From Acidobacteriota bacterium (GTDB lineage: Bacteria; Acidobacteriota; Polarisedimenticolia; J045), in NCBI GenBank assembly GCA_030949985.1, contig JAUZRX010000010.1:149148-213147 (forward strand): a stretch of 64,000 nucleotides of DNA, read 5' to 3'. The stretch's first letter is position 1; each line of letters starts with the position of its first letter. Position numbers and translations under genes: made by a program. A model generated the notes under the pieces. The model saw only the letters and a program-made list of their open reading frames with translations, made no database searches and was not told where the DNA came from. Shown piece by piece: positions 43,288-51,831 of the stretch.

Positions 43288-43845
43288 GTGACCATCGAAG
43301 AACTGCTGGCCCAGGCCGGCGTCGATCAAAGCCACCCCCGCTGGCGCCTGAGCGTGCCGGCCCCCGAAGTGGCCACTTTCGCGGCCGACAAGGAGTACCG
43401 GGTCACCATGGAAACCAGCGAGGGCTCCCTTGTCATCCGCATGATGCCGGAAGTGGCCCCGATGCACGTGACCAGCTTTCTCTACCTGGCCAAGCTGGGC
43501 TATTTCGACGGCCTGGCGTTTCACCGGGTGATCCCCGGCTTCATGGCCCAGGGAGGCTGTCCCCTGGGCAGCGGCACGGGCGGCCCCGGCTACCAGTTCA
43601 GCGGCGAGTTCGATCCCTCGGTGCGCCACGACCGCCCCGGTTTGCTGTCGATGGCCAACGCCGGCCCCGGTACGGACGGCAGCCAGTTCTTCCTGACCTT
43701 CGTCGCCACCCCCTGGCTCGACGGCAAACACACGATCTTCGGCGAGGTGGTGGACGGCCACGAGACCCTCGGCCGCCTGGAGTCCCTGGGCTCCGAATCC
43801 GGCCGTCCCACCCGGGAGGTCAGGATCGAACGAGTCGCCCTGTAG
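43288..43845 (+). CDS. Peptidyl-prolyl cis-trans isomerase, cyclophilin type
   Basis: 185 residues from GTG 43288 with AGAGGAGA upstream; a TTG overlapping the acs stop (43273) is less likely. The cyclophilin core contains FHRVIPGFMAQGGCPLGSGTGGPGY, HDRPGLLSMANAGPGTDGSQFFLTF and PWLDGKHTIFGEV, including catalytic Arg and the Phe/His pocket. There is a short N-terminal extension of about 40 residues and no signal peptide, so it is cytoplasmic. Likely co-transcribed with acs. Confidence 0.92.
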   Translation: MTIEELLAQAGVDQSHPRWRLSVPAPEVATFAADKEYRVTMETSEGSLVIRMMPEVAPMHVTSFLYLAKLGYFDGLAFHRVIPGFMAQGGCPLGSGTGGPGYQFSGEFDPSVRHDRPGLLSMANAGPGTDGSQFFLTFVATPWLDGKHTIFGEVVDGHETLGRLESLGSESGRPTREVRIERVAL

Positions 43846-43871
43846 AGAAAGCGCGGTAGGGAAAGCGGATC

Positions 43872-44159
43872 CTACGCGCGCAGGACCTCGAAGGTGAAGA
43901 TGCCGGTGGCATGGCCGTCCGAGAAGTGGAAGCGCAGCGCGTAGCGCCCCACGGCCTCCCATCGTTCGACGCGCAAATCCGCGGGCACCGACTCCGGGTC
44001 GAGTCGGCGCTCGCCGGTGATCTCGTCGACGCACTCGGCGCAGGGGCAGGAAATCCTCAAGTCCCGTGCCGGGAAAAAGTCTTCCCGCCCGTCGGACCAG
44101 ACGATTCCCACCTCCCGCGTGGGGAAGACGACGACCTTCTCGGGGATCGGACGGCTCAT
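43872..44159 (-). CDS. DUF971 domain protein
   Basis: 95 residues, a complete stand-alone DUF971 domain: [30 protein letters not shown], then [22 protein letters not shown]. The CPCAEC cluster fits the family, which is often linked to iron-sulfur proteins of the Mrp type or to gamma-butyrobetaine-like enzymes. ATG 44159 overlaps the queF stop (ATGA). Function unproven; position suggests expression with queF. Confidence 0.87.
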   Translation of the reverse strand: MSRPIPEKVVVFPTREVGIVWSDGREDFFPARDLRISCPCAECVDEITGERRLDPESVPADLRVERWEAVGRYALRFHFSDGHATGIFTFEVLRA

Positions 44160-44554
44160 CGCTGCGTCTCCTGGCCGGGCAGCCGGGCAGCCCCCGCGGG
44201 AAGCGCCCCCGCCTCGGCAACCACGGTGGTGGTGATCCCGCCCCGTACCTTGAAGGCCCCGGTCACCCGAATCCAGCAGGGCTCGCAGGCCGCCACGAGA
44301 TCGTCCAGGATCCGATTCACCACGGCCTCGTGAAAGATGCCCTCGTCCCGCCAGGACCAGAGGTAGAGCTTGAGGGCCTTGAGTTCGACCAGGCGCGGAC
44401 CCGGGACGTAATCCACGACGATCGTGGCGAAGTCCGGCTGCCCGGTCCGCGGACACAGGCAGGTGAACTCCGGGGCCTCCATCCGAACCCGGTAGGGGCG
44501 GTCGGGGGCCGGGTTGGGAACCGTCTCGAGAGCGCGCGATGGGCTGCCGGGCAT
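44156..44554 (-). CDS. queF: NADPH-dependent 7-cyano-7-deazaguanine reductase
   Basis: 132 residues, the short (unimodular) QueF type. Reduces preQ0 to preQ1 in queuosine synthesis. Catalytic Cys lies in [17 protein letters not shown], and the family motif [20 protein letters not shown] carries the substrate-binding Glu and His. Shares a transcript with the DUF971 gene. No queuosine riboswitch was seen upstream. Confidence 0.94.
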   Translation of the reverse strand: MPGSPSRALETVPNPAPDRPYRVRMEAPEFTCLCPRTGQPDFATIVVDYVPGPRLVELKALKLYLWSWRDEGIFHEAVVNRILDDLVAACEPCWIRVTGAFKVRGGITTTVVAEAGALPAGAARLPGQETQR

Positions 44555-44714
44555 GTTCTACCTCGCTGTGAGCAGGAACTTTAGCGGGAGCACTGGCATT
44601 TTGCACGCGAATCACCCTAGATTCTCCCTGCGGCGCCCCGACGGGGCGCAGGGTGGTGGGGACAACACTCGGCGCAGGGCTTCCTGAAAAGGGCCGCGCC
44701 ACGAGGGAGGTTCA

Positions 44715-45062
44715 ATGTCCACCGATACCACCTGCCCTGTAGACCTGGAAGACGGCCTGGCGCGGGCCGGAGACGACCGGGAGTTCTACAAGGAACTGCT
44801 CGAAATCTTTCTCGACGACGTCCCCGGCCGCATGGAGCAGCTTCGCGCCGCCATCGCCGCCGGCCAGGCGGAAGAGGTCGCCGGCGTCGCCCACAGCATC
44901 AAGGGTGCGGCCGCCAATCTCTCGGCGCTGGCCATCCGGGACACCGCGCTGAGCATCGAGACCCAGGGGCGCGAAGGCGATCTCTCCCAGGCCTCGGCCC
45001 TCGTCGAGAAACTGCAGGATGAGATCCATCGATTGGCGGCATACCTGCGCACCTTCGAGTAG
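44715..45062 (+). CDS. Histidine phosphotransfer (Hpt) domain protein
   Basis: 115 residues, a single Hpt domain. The phosphoacceptor is His60 in VAHSIKGAAANLSA. The N-terminus (DREFYKELLEIFLDDVPGRMEQL) is typical. Acts as a phosphorelay intermediate. ATG 44715 has GGGAGG upstream. The downstream receiver-GGDEF gene starts 4 bp after its stop, so the pair probably exchange phosphate. Confidence 0.93.
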   Translation: MSTDTTCPVDLEDGLARAGDDREFYKELLEIFLDDVPGRMEQLRAAIAAGQAEEVAGVAHSIKGAAANLSALAIRDTALSIETQGREGDLSQASALVEKLQDEIHRLAAYLRTFE

Positions 45063-45066
45063 CCTC

Positions 45067-46008
<942 letters not shown>

Positions 46009-46108
46009 CCCCCCCGGGAAGGGCTCTCGCGCTTCACGCCGATCCGGGTTAAGTTGACGCTCCCGGGAGGCGGCGCCGCCGCCGTCGACCCGGTCGAGGA
46101 GAGCAGCG

Positions 46109-46333
46109 GTGAAAGTGGTCATTCATTACTGCGGGGTTTGAAACTACGAGCCCCGGGCCGCGAGTCTCGCGGCCTATCTCAAGCAGCACCTGGGTGTCGA
46201 CGGCGAACTCCAGCGCGGCAGCGGGGGCGTCTTCGACGTGTGGGTGGATGACGTGAGAATCTTCAGCAAGCACGAGGAAGGCGACTTCCCCGAGGAGGCG
46301 GAGATTCTCCGGCGCATCCAGGCCCGCGGCTAG
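46109..46333 (+). CDS. SelW/Rdx-family selenoprotein with in-frame UGA (Sec)
   Basis: 74 residues if UGA at 46139-46141 is read as selenocysteine. GTG 46109 follows a GAGGAGA ribosome site. It begins VKVVIHYCGVU-NYEPRA, the CxxU redox motif (Cys8, Sec11) of SelW/SelT/Rdx proteins, and continues QRGSGGVFDVWVDD, then HEEGDFPE, all in family register to TAG 46331-46333. Rdx proteins have a thioredoxin-like fold and reduce thiols, probably via glutathione or thioredoxin. A hairpin suited to a bacterial SECIS lies right after the UGA, and a tRNA-Sec gene is in the same window. A stop-to-stop ORF caller will miss it. Confidence 0.9.
46142..46174 (+). promoter_or_regulatory. Bacterial SECIS element downstream of UGA
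   Basis: Fourteen bases after the UGA, GGCCGCG (46156-46162) pairs perfectly with CGCGGCC (46168-46174) around the loop AGTCT. The loop resembles the apical AGGUCU with its key G-U of the E. coli fdhF SECIS, recognised by SelB. Spacing and loop both fit a bacterial SECIS. Confidence 0.75.
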
Positions 46334-46349
46334 CGGGGAAGGGAGCGGC

Positions 46350-46574
46350 GTGCCGGACGGGTTCAGGGGACCCCGAGACGACTTCTACTGCTGGAAGTAC
46401 GGGGTCTGGTATTCCCTCAAGGACTGCGTGTTCCGGCATGCCTGGAAGACGACCGCGGTCTGCGCCCGCTGTCCCCAGGGCGGCGCCAATCTCGAACTGC
46501 TCCCCACCGTCCCCAAACGCCCCCGCTGGGCCCGAACCCTCTGCCTGGGCGCCCGTGAAGCCGCCGGGGAGTAG
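46350..46574 (+). CDS. Small Cys-rich protein next to the selenoprotein
   Basis: 74 residues from GTG 46350 with GGGAAGGGAG upstream, 16 bp after the selenoprotein stop. Cys14, Cys26, Cys38 and Cys41 (VCARCPQGG) form a possible metal site. The N-terminal half is aromatic-rich (DFYCWKYGVWYSLKDCVFRH). No signal peptide or membrane helix. Unrecognised family; the short gap argues for co-transcription with the selenoprotein. The adenosine deaminase-like gene starts 4 bp after its stop. Confidence 0.72.
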   Translation: MPDGFRGPRDDFYCWKYGVWYSLKDCVFRHAWKTTAVCARCPQGGANLELLPTVPKRPRWARTLCLGAREAAGE

Positions 46575-46578
46575 TCCC

Positions 46579-47607
46579 GTGACCATGGGCCGGATCCGCA
46601 TCCCGAAAGCGCTCCGCGCGGCACCCAAGGTGGAACTGCATCAGCACGTGGACGGGTCGATCCCCTTCTCCACCACTTGGCGCATGCTGGTCCGGCACGG
46701 CCTCAATCCCGTCGACTCCGCCGACGAGATGCGTCGTCGCCTCGAATTGCAGCCCGGCGAGGAAGGGTCTCTGCTGGCCTACCTGGACAAGTTTCACTAC
46801 CCCCTGTGGATCACCCAGTTCTACGAGAACCTGCAAGCCATCTCCGAAGCCATCGTGCGGGACGCCCTGCGCGCCGGCGTGCGCATCCTGGAATTGCGCT
46901 ACTCGCCGCTGATCCACACCTATGCGGGCCTGACCGTCCGTCAAGCGATCCGCGCCGTGCTCTCGGGCTTCAACCGGGTGCGCAGGTCCCATCCCGAGAT
47001 CCACTGCGGCTTGATCGTCATCGCCATGCGCCAGCACGGCCCCCACATCGCCAAGATCCTCGCCCGCCAGGCCATCGCCGAAGCCCAACACCTCCACGAG
47101 CGCACCGGGGTGATCGGTTTCGACATCGCGGGCCCCGAGCGGGGCAACCCTCCGCGCCTGTTCCGCGAGGCCTTCGAGATCGCCCGGGCCGGGGGGCTGG
47201 GCATCACGGCCCACGCCGGCGAGGACGCCGGCCCGGAGTACATCTGGGAGGCCATCGACGAACTGGGAGCCACCCGCATCGGACACGGCTGCAGCGCCGT
47301 TGGCGACAAGGCCCTGATGGCCCGCCTCGAGCGCGACGGACTGCTCGTGGAATGCTGCCCGACCAGCAACTACCAGACCGGCGCCGTGCCGGCGGACCGA
47401 CCCCACCCCTTGATCACTTTCCTCGAACGCGGCATCCCCGTCGCGATCTGCACGGACAACACCACCGTCTCCACCACCAACCTGGCCCGGGAGAGCGCCC
47501 TGGTGGCCTCCTGGCTGGGCCCCGGCGGCGAGGAGCAGGTCCTGCGTATCCACCGGCAGGCGGCCCGTTACAGCTTCATCACGGGGGCCGAGGGCCTCTT
47601 CTCGTGA
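46579..47607 (+). CDS. Adenosine deaminase-like amidohydrolase
   Basis: 342 residues. Metal ligands in KVELHQHVDGS (HxH) at the N-terminus, ITAHAGED, and IGHGCSA. The final aspartate region is VAICTDNTTVST, replacing the usual SLNTDDP. The TIM-barrel metallo-hydrolase should deaminate adenosine or a related nucleoside; altered motif leaves the exact substrate open. The start is GTG 46579 with GGGGAG seven bases upstream; ATG 46585 is the alternative. Its TGA overlaps the next gene's GTG. Confidence 0.85.
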   Translation: MTMGRIRIPKALRAAPKVELHQHVDGSIPFSTTWRMLVRHGLNPVDSADEMRRRLELQPGEEGSLLAYLDKFHYPLWITQFYENLQAISEAIVRDALRAGVRILELRYSPLIHTYAGLTVRQAIRAVLSGFNRVRRSHPEIHCGLIVIAMRQHGPHIAKILARQAIAEAQHLHERTGVIGFDIAGPERGNPPRLFREAFEIARAGGLGITAHAGEDAGPEYIWEAIDELGATRIGHGCSAVGDKALMARLERDGLLVECCPTSNYQTGAVPADRPHPLITFLERGIPVAICTDNTTVSTTNLARESALVASWLGPGGEEQVLRIHRQAARYSFITGAEGLFS

Positions 47608-48470
47608 AACGGGCGGTGACGATCGCGCTCCTGCTGATGGCCGGGCCGGCGATCCAGGCGGGCAGCCCCGCCCGGGAGACGGGAAGCCCATGGAAGCCCC
47701 TGCCCGCCGAGATCGCCAGGGTGCTCGAAAGGAAGGCCGAAGCCTACCGCCAGCGAGCCCGGGGCTTTTCCTGCACCGAGCGCATCCGCCGCACGCGCTA
47801 CGGCAACGAGGGGGCGGGCAAGGAAAAGGCCGACGACTACGACTACCTTCTGGTGGAGGACCGCGCCGCCCCCGGGGGCTTTCGCGGCCTGCGCACGCGT
47901 CCCGGCTCCTCCGGCCGGCGGGAGCGGCGGGTCGACCTGCCCTTCCCCGACCCCTACCTGTGGAGCCAGATCTTCTCTCCGGCCGTACGCTCGACCTTGC
48001 GCTTCCAGGTCGGGCAGTGGCACACCACACCCTGGAAGCTGGCGATCCCCCTGGACTGGATCTCCTCGGCACCGAGCCATTCCGGCCGGCGCATCACCGA
48101 ATGGTCGGGTACGGCGGAAGTCGAGTACAGGACGGGCAACCTCTTGAAAATCGTGGCCCGACCCAACTTCCAGGAAGACCGGATCCTCGCCGAACTCGAC
48201 CGCTTCCTCACCGCGTTCCGGATCCTCGGGTTCTCGGTCGCCCCCCCTCCCGAAGGGCTCGAACTGGAAGTGCTTTTCGGCTTCGAGCACGAAGGGCAGA
48301 CCTACCCCACCCGGGTCGAGCTGCGCACCTTCCGCCAGGTCCACCGGGGCGAGCGCCGCATCACCAGCCGGCGGGTGGTGGAGTACCGGGACTACCGCTT
48401 CTTCGGCACCCGGGTCCAGGTCGAGGTCCCCCCCTTCACCTATCTCCCCCCCACCCCCGGCGACGAGTAG
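47604..48470 (+). CDS. Secreted protein of unknown function
   Basis: 288 residues from GTG 47604, which overlaps the previous stop (GTGA). Signal peptide VKRAVTIALLLMAGPAIQAG. The mature part begins with helices (IARVLERKAEAYRQRARGFSCTERI) then beta-rich blocks (DYDYLLVED; VEVLFGFEHEGQTYPTRVELRTF; VVEYRDYRFFGTRVQVEV). This is like outer-membrane lipoprotein-sorting-like domains in acidobacterial proteins, but no firm family match. Exported to periplasm. Confidence 0.72.
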   Translation: MKRAVTIALLLMAGPAIQAGSPARETGSPWKPLPAEIARVLERKAEAYRQRARGFSCTERIRRTRYGNEGAGKEKADDYDYLLVEDRAAPGGFRGLRTRPGSSGRRERRVDLPFPDPYLWSQIFSPAVRSTLRFQVGQWHTTPWKLAIPLDWISSAPSHSGRRITEWSGTAEVEYRTGNLLKIVARPNFQEDRILAELDRFLTAFRILGFSVAPPPEGLELEVLFGFEHEGQTYPTRVELRTFRQVHRGERRITSRRVVEYRDYRFFGTRVQVEVPPFTYLPPTPGDE

Positions 48471-48497
48471 TTGCACGTTCCCCGGCGGGGCTATAAT
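48471..48497 (+). promoter_or_regulatory. Promoter of the GldA-like ABC operon
   Basis: TTGCAC (48471-48476) and a consensus TATAAT (48492-48497) spaced by 15 bp. The -10 is perfect; the spacer is short. The predicted leader of about 60 bp contains GTCGG/CCGAC, a small hairpin, before ATG 48564. Confidence 0.6.
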
Positions 48498-48563
48498 CGC
48501 CGCCGGTCGGATCGGCCGACAACACTTGGAACCTCATCCCATCCAAGCAGCGGACGGCGTGCC

Positions 48564-49529
48564 ATGATCGAGATCCGCGAACTGTCCAAGAACTTCGCTT
48601 CCGTCAGAGCCGTGCGATCGGTCTCCTTCCGCGCCGCAAAGGGGGAGATCCTCGGCATTCTCGGCCCCAACGGCGCGGGCAAGACCACGACCCTGCGCAT
48701 CCTCTGCGGCTTCCTGCCCCCCGACGGCGGACAAGCCCTGGTGGACGGTCACGACGTGGCCCGGGAATCGATGATCACGCGCCGGCTGATCGGCTACCTG
48801 CCCGAGAACACGCCGCTCTACCCGGAAATGCGGGTCGGCGAGTACCTGCGCTTCCGCGCCGGGCTCAAGGGCGTTCCCTTCCGTCAGCGATCGAAACGCG
48901 CGGACGAAGTCGCCGACCTCTGCGGCATCGCCGACCATCGGCGCCGCGTGATCGGCACGCTCTCCAAGGGCTACCGCCAGCGGGTGGGCCTGGCCGACGC
49001 CCTGGTGGCCCGGCCCCGGGTCCTGGTACTCGACGAACCCACCGCGGGGCTCGACCCCAACCAGGTACTGGAAGTGCGGGATCTGATCCGTCGCCTCAAA
49101 GGGGATCACACGATCCTGCTCTCCTCCCACATCCTGCCCGAGGTCGAGCAGGTGTGTGACCGGGTGGTGATCTTCCGCCGGGGCCGCGTGATCGCCGAGG
49201 ACTCCACCGAGGCGTTGCGCAACCGCTCCAGCGCCGGGGCTCGGGTCACCGTGGAATTGCCCGCCGACCAGGGGGAGCAAGTGGCGACCTGGATCCGTGG
49301 CCTGGCCCGGGAAGTCAGCCGGGAAACCCTCGACGACGGCTGGCTGCGGGTGCTGCTCACCGCGGAGCTCGACCCCCGAGCGCAGCTCTTCGAGCGAGCG
49401 GCCGAACGGGGCATCCGGCTACGGGAGCTGACCCGGCGCCTGCTCAGCCTCGAGGAGATCTTCCACTCGTTGACCGCCGAGTCGGCGGCACCGGACACGA
49501 CCGCCGCGAGCGGGGAGGAGCAGCCATGA
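48564..49529 (+). CDS. ABC transporter ATP-binding protein (GldA/ABC-2 type)
   Basis: 321 residues. Walker A GPNGAGKTTT, signature LSKGYRQRVGLADAL (LSKG rather than LSGG, common in GldA-type), Walker B VLVLDEPTAGLDPNQ, H-loop LSSHILPE. The C-terminal ~100 residues (GARVTVELPADQ to the end) are the extra domain of ABC-2 drug or gliding-type ATPases. Start ATG 48564 with a weak ribosome site. First gene of four co-directional genes with ATGA coupling to the permease. Confidence 0.9.
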   Translation: MIEIRELSKNFASVRAVRSVSFRAAKGEILGILGPNGAGKTTTLRILCGFLPPDGGQALVDGHDVARESMITRRLIGYLPENTPLYPEMRVGEYLRFRAGLKGVPFRQRSKRADEVADLCGIADHRRRVIGTLSKGYRQRVGLADALVARPRVLVLDEPTAGLDPNQVLEVRDLIRRLKGDHTILLSSHILPEVEQVCDRVVIFRRGRVIAEDSTEALRNRSSAGARVTVELPADQGEQVATWIRGLAREVSRETLDDGWLRVLLTAELDPRAQLFERAAERGIRLRELTRRLLSLEEIFHSLTAESAAPDTTAASGEEQP

Positions 49530-50275
49530 GCGGCCCGATGCCTGCCCTGCTGGTCGCCGGCAGGGAACTGCGTTCCACCTTCCTCCAGCCCCTGGCCTGG
49601 GTGGTGCTCACCGCCCTGTGGTTCTTCACCGGCCTCTCCTTCTGGTCGGTGGTCAGCATCTCCGGGGTGTACTCGATCCCGGCCATCGAGATGCAACGGG
49701 CGCTGTTCACCGCCACCCTCTTCTGGTTGCCCCTGCTGGTGGCCCTGCCGGTCATCGCCATGCGCCTGATCGCCGAGGAGCGACAGACCGGCACCCTCGA
49801 GACCCTGCTCACCGCGCCGATCACCGAAAACCAGGTGGCCCTCGGCAAGTATCTCGCCGGACTCGGCTTCTACCTGGTGTTGCTGAGCCCCTTTCCGGTC
49901 TACCTCTACCTCCTCGCCCGCTTCGGCGAGGTGGACCTGGGAGCCGCGGCGTCAGGCCTGCTGGGCATGCTGCTGGTGGGAGGTTTCTTCCTCGCCGCCG
50001 CCGTCTGCGCCTCGGCGCTGACACGCAACCAGATCGTCGCCGCCATCGTGGGCTTCGTGGTGGTGCTCTCGCTCTACGTGGCGCCCCTCTTCGGCAGCCA
50101 GCTCGCACACAGCGAGCCCTGGAGCACGGTGTGGAGCCACCTCAACCTGCTCGACACCCTCGACACTTTCGCCAAGGGCATCGTCAGCACCCGGCGGGCT
50201 CTCTACCCCGTCAGCGGCATCGTCTTCTTCGTCTTCGCCACCGCGCGGCTGATCGAAATCTCGAAAGGGAAGTAG
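49526..50275 (+). CDS. ABC-2 type permease (GldF-like)
   Basis: 249 residues with about six hydrophobic segments; LIAEERQTGTLETLLTAPITENQVALGKYLAGL is the conserved cytoplasmic loop of ABC-2 permeases. GTG/ATG overlap ATGA with the ATPase gene. Pairs with the ATPase and the downstream GldG-like protein. In Bacteroidota GldAFG is linked to gliding, but in other phyla homologues have no proven role. Confidence 0.87.
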   Translation: MSGPMPALLVAGRELRSTFLQPLAWVVLTALWFFTGLSFWSVVSISGVYSIPAIEMQRALFTATLFWLPLLVALPVIAMRLIAEERQTGTLETLLTAPITENQVALGKYLAGLGFYLVLLSPFPVYLYLLARFGEVDLGAAASGLLGMLLVGGFFLAAAVCASALTRNQIVAAIVGFVVVLSLYVAPLFGSQLAHSEPWSTVWSHLNLLDTLDTFAKGIVSTRRALYPVSGIVFFVFATARLIEISKGK

Positions 50276-50276
50276 G

Positions 50277-51827
50277 ATGTCCGTTCGCAAGTGGAGCGCT
50301 GGAGGTCGAGTCGCGATCGCCCTGCTGGCCGCCGCGACCTTGTTGGGCCTGGCGAACTACTTCGCCCACAAGTACTACACCGAGTGGGACTGGACCGGCT
50401 CGGGCTTCTACTCGCTTTCCGATCAGTCCCGGCGCCTGCTCGGCAGCCTCGAAGCCGATGTGCGCATGGTCTCATTCCTGACCGACGCGGGCCAGGCCGG
50501 CGGTGACGCCCTGGGCGAGATCCAGGCGGTCCTCGAGCGCATCGCCGCGGCCAATCCCGCCCGGATCACCTTCGAGCAGATCGACCCCTGGCGTGACCCC
50601 ATGCGCGCCCGGACCCTGCTCCAGGAGTTCGGCATCGATCCCCGCACCGGTGATCAACTCGACGTGGTGGTGGTGGAGTCCGGAGACCGGCGGCGTCACG
50701 TCCGCCTGGACGAGATGGTGGAGCTGGAGCCGGGCTCCTTCGGCGGCCCCACCGCGGTCAAGTCGCTGACCGCCGAGGGCGCCATCGTCGCCGCCGTCTC
50801 CGCGGTGACCCGCAACCACCGGCCGATGATCCGCTTCGCCACCGGCCACCAGGAACGCTCCATCGACGAGCCCCGGGAACACGGCCTTTCGACCCTGGTC
50901 GAAGCCCTCCGGCAAAAGGACATGGACGTGGAGCCATGGGAGGCCCTCGGTCGGCAGAGCGTTCCCGAAGGCACCGATCTGCTGGTGATCGCCGGCCCGG
51001 CTCAACCCTGGCTCGAGGCGGAGACCAGGGCCGTCGAACAGTACCTGGAGTCGGGAGGCCGCGTGCTGCTGCTGCTCGATCCCGTGCCTGTGCCCGGAGA
51101 CAGCAGCCGGCTGGCGGCCAGCGGGCTCGAAGCCCTGCTCGAGCGCTGGGGCCTGGAAGCCCGGGCCGACGTCGTTCTCGACCCGCCGCGAACCCCGGCC
51201 TTCATGGGACCGGAGACCTTCGTCGCCGAGCAGGTGGGCGCTCATCCCATCACCGACCCCATGGCGGGCCAGATGGTGCTCGTCAGCATCGCCCGCTCCC
51301 TGGCTCCCGCCGGTGACGGGCAGTCTTCGCCCCTGCCCGTAACGCTGCTCGAAAGCTCGCCCCAGAGCTGGGGCGAGACGACGCTCGGCAGCACCCGGCC
51401 GGCCGCTTACGATGACGCCGATCACCGGGGCCCGCTGCCCCTGGCCATGGCTGTCGAGCGCCGTGACGGTGGAGACGAGCCCGCACCGGCCGCCACCACC
51501 GACGGCGACGAGGCGGCGGACGACACCACCACCGACGACGAGCCCCCGGCCTCCCCTCCGGGGCGCCTGGTGGTGACGGGCGACGTGGACCTGGCTACCA
51601 ACCTGCTGATCGACAACACCAGCAATCGCGCCTTCCTGCTCAACGCCGTGTCCTGGCTGATCGACGAGGAGCGTTCGCTGGGCATCCCGCCCAAGGATCG
51701 CCAGTTGACCCGGCTGCTGCTGACCCCCGAGCAGAGCCAGGCCCTCTCGCTGGTCGTGATCATCGGGCTGCCCCTGCTGGCCGTGCTGATGGGACTCGGC
51801 ATCTGGTGGCAGCGCCGGGGGAGTTGA
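50277..51827 (+). CDS. GldG-like ABC auxiliary substrate protein
   Basis: 516 residues. One transmembrane helix near the N-terminus (WSAGGRVAIALLAAATLLGLANYF), a large periplasmic ABC_transp_aux-type part (FYSLSDQSRRLLGSL; ITFEQIDPWRDP; IRFATGHQERSI; LLLLDPVPVPGD), an acidic Asp/Thr/Pro-rich low-complexity insert (~405-425) and a C-terminal helix (LSLVVIIGLPLLAVLMGLGIWW). Starts 1 bp after the permease stop. Member of the gliding-type ABC complex. Confidence 0.85.
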   Translation: MSVRKWSAGGRVAIALLAAATLLGLANYFAHKYYTEWDWTGSGFYSLSDQSRRLLGSLEADVRMVSFLTDAGQAGGDALGEIQAVLERIAAANPARITFEQIDPWRDPMRARTLLQEFGIDPRTGDQLDVVVVESGDRRRHVRLDEMVELEPGSFGGPTAVKSLTAEGAIVAAVSAVTRNHRPMIRFATGHQERSIDEPREHGLSTLVEALRQKDMDVEPWEALGRQSVPEGTDLLVIAGPAQPWLEAETRAVEQYLESGGRVLLLLDPVPVPGDSSRLAASGLEALLERWGLEARADVVLDPPRTPAFMGPETFVAEQVGAHPITDPMAGQMVLVSIARSLAPAGDGQSSPLPVTLLESSPQSWGETTLGSTRPAAYDDADHRGPLPLAMAVERRDGGDEPAPAATTDGDEAADDTTTDDEPPASPPGRLVVTGDVDLATNLLIDNTSNRAFLLNAVSWLIDEERSLGIPPKDRQLTRLLLTPEQSQALSLVVIIGLPLLAVLMGLGIWWQRRGS

Positions 51828-51831
51828 GACC

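Noticed and set aside
44555-44714. preQ1 riboswitch upstream of queF
   Set aside because: No preQ1-I/II core (hairpin followed by A-rich tail pairing the loop) could be found in the minus-strand leader.
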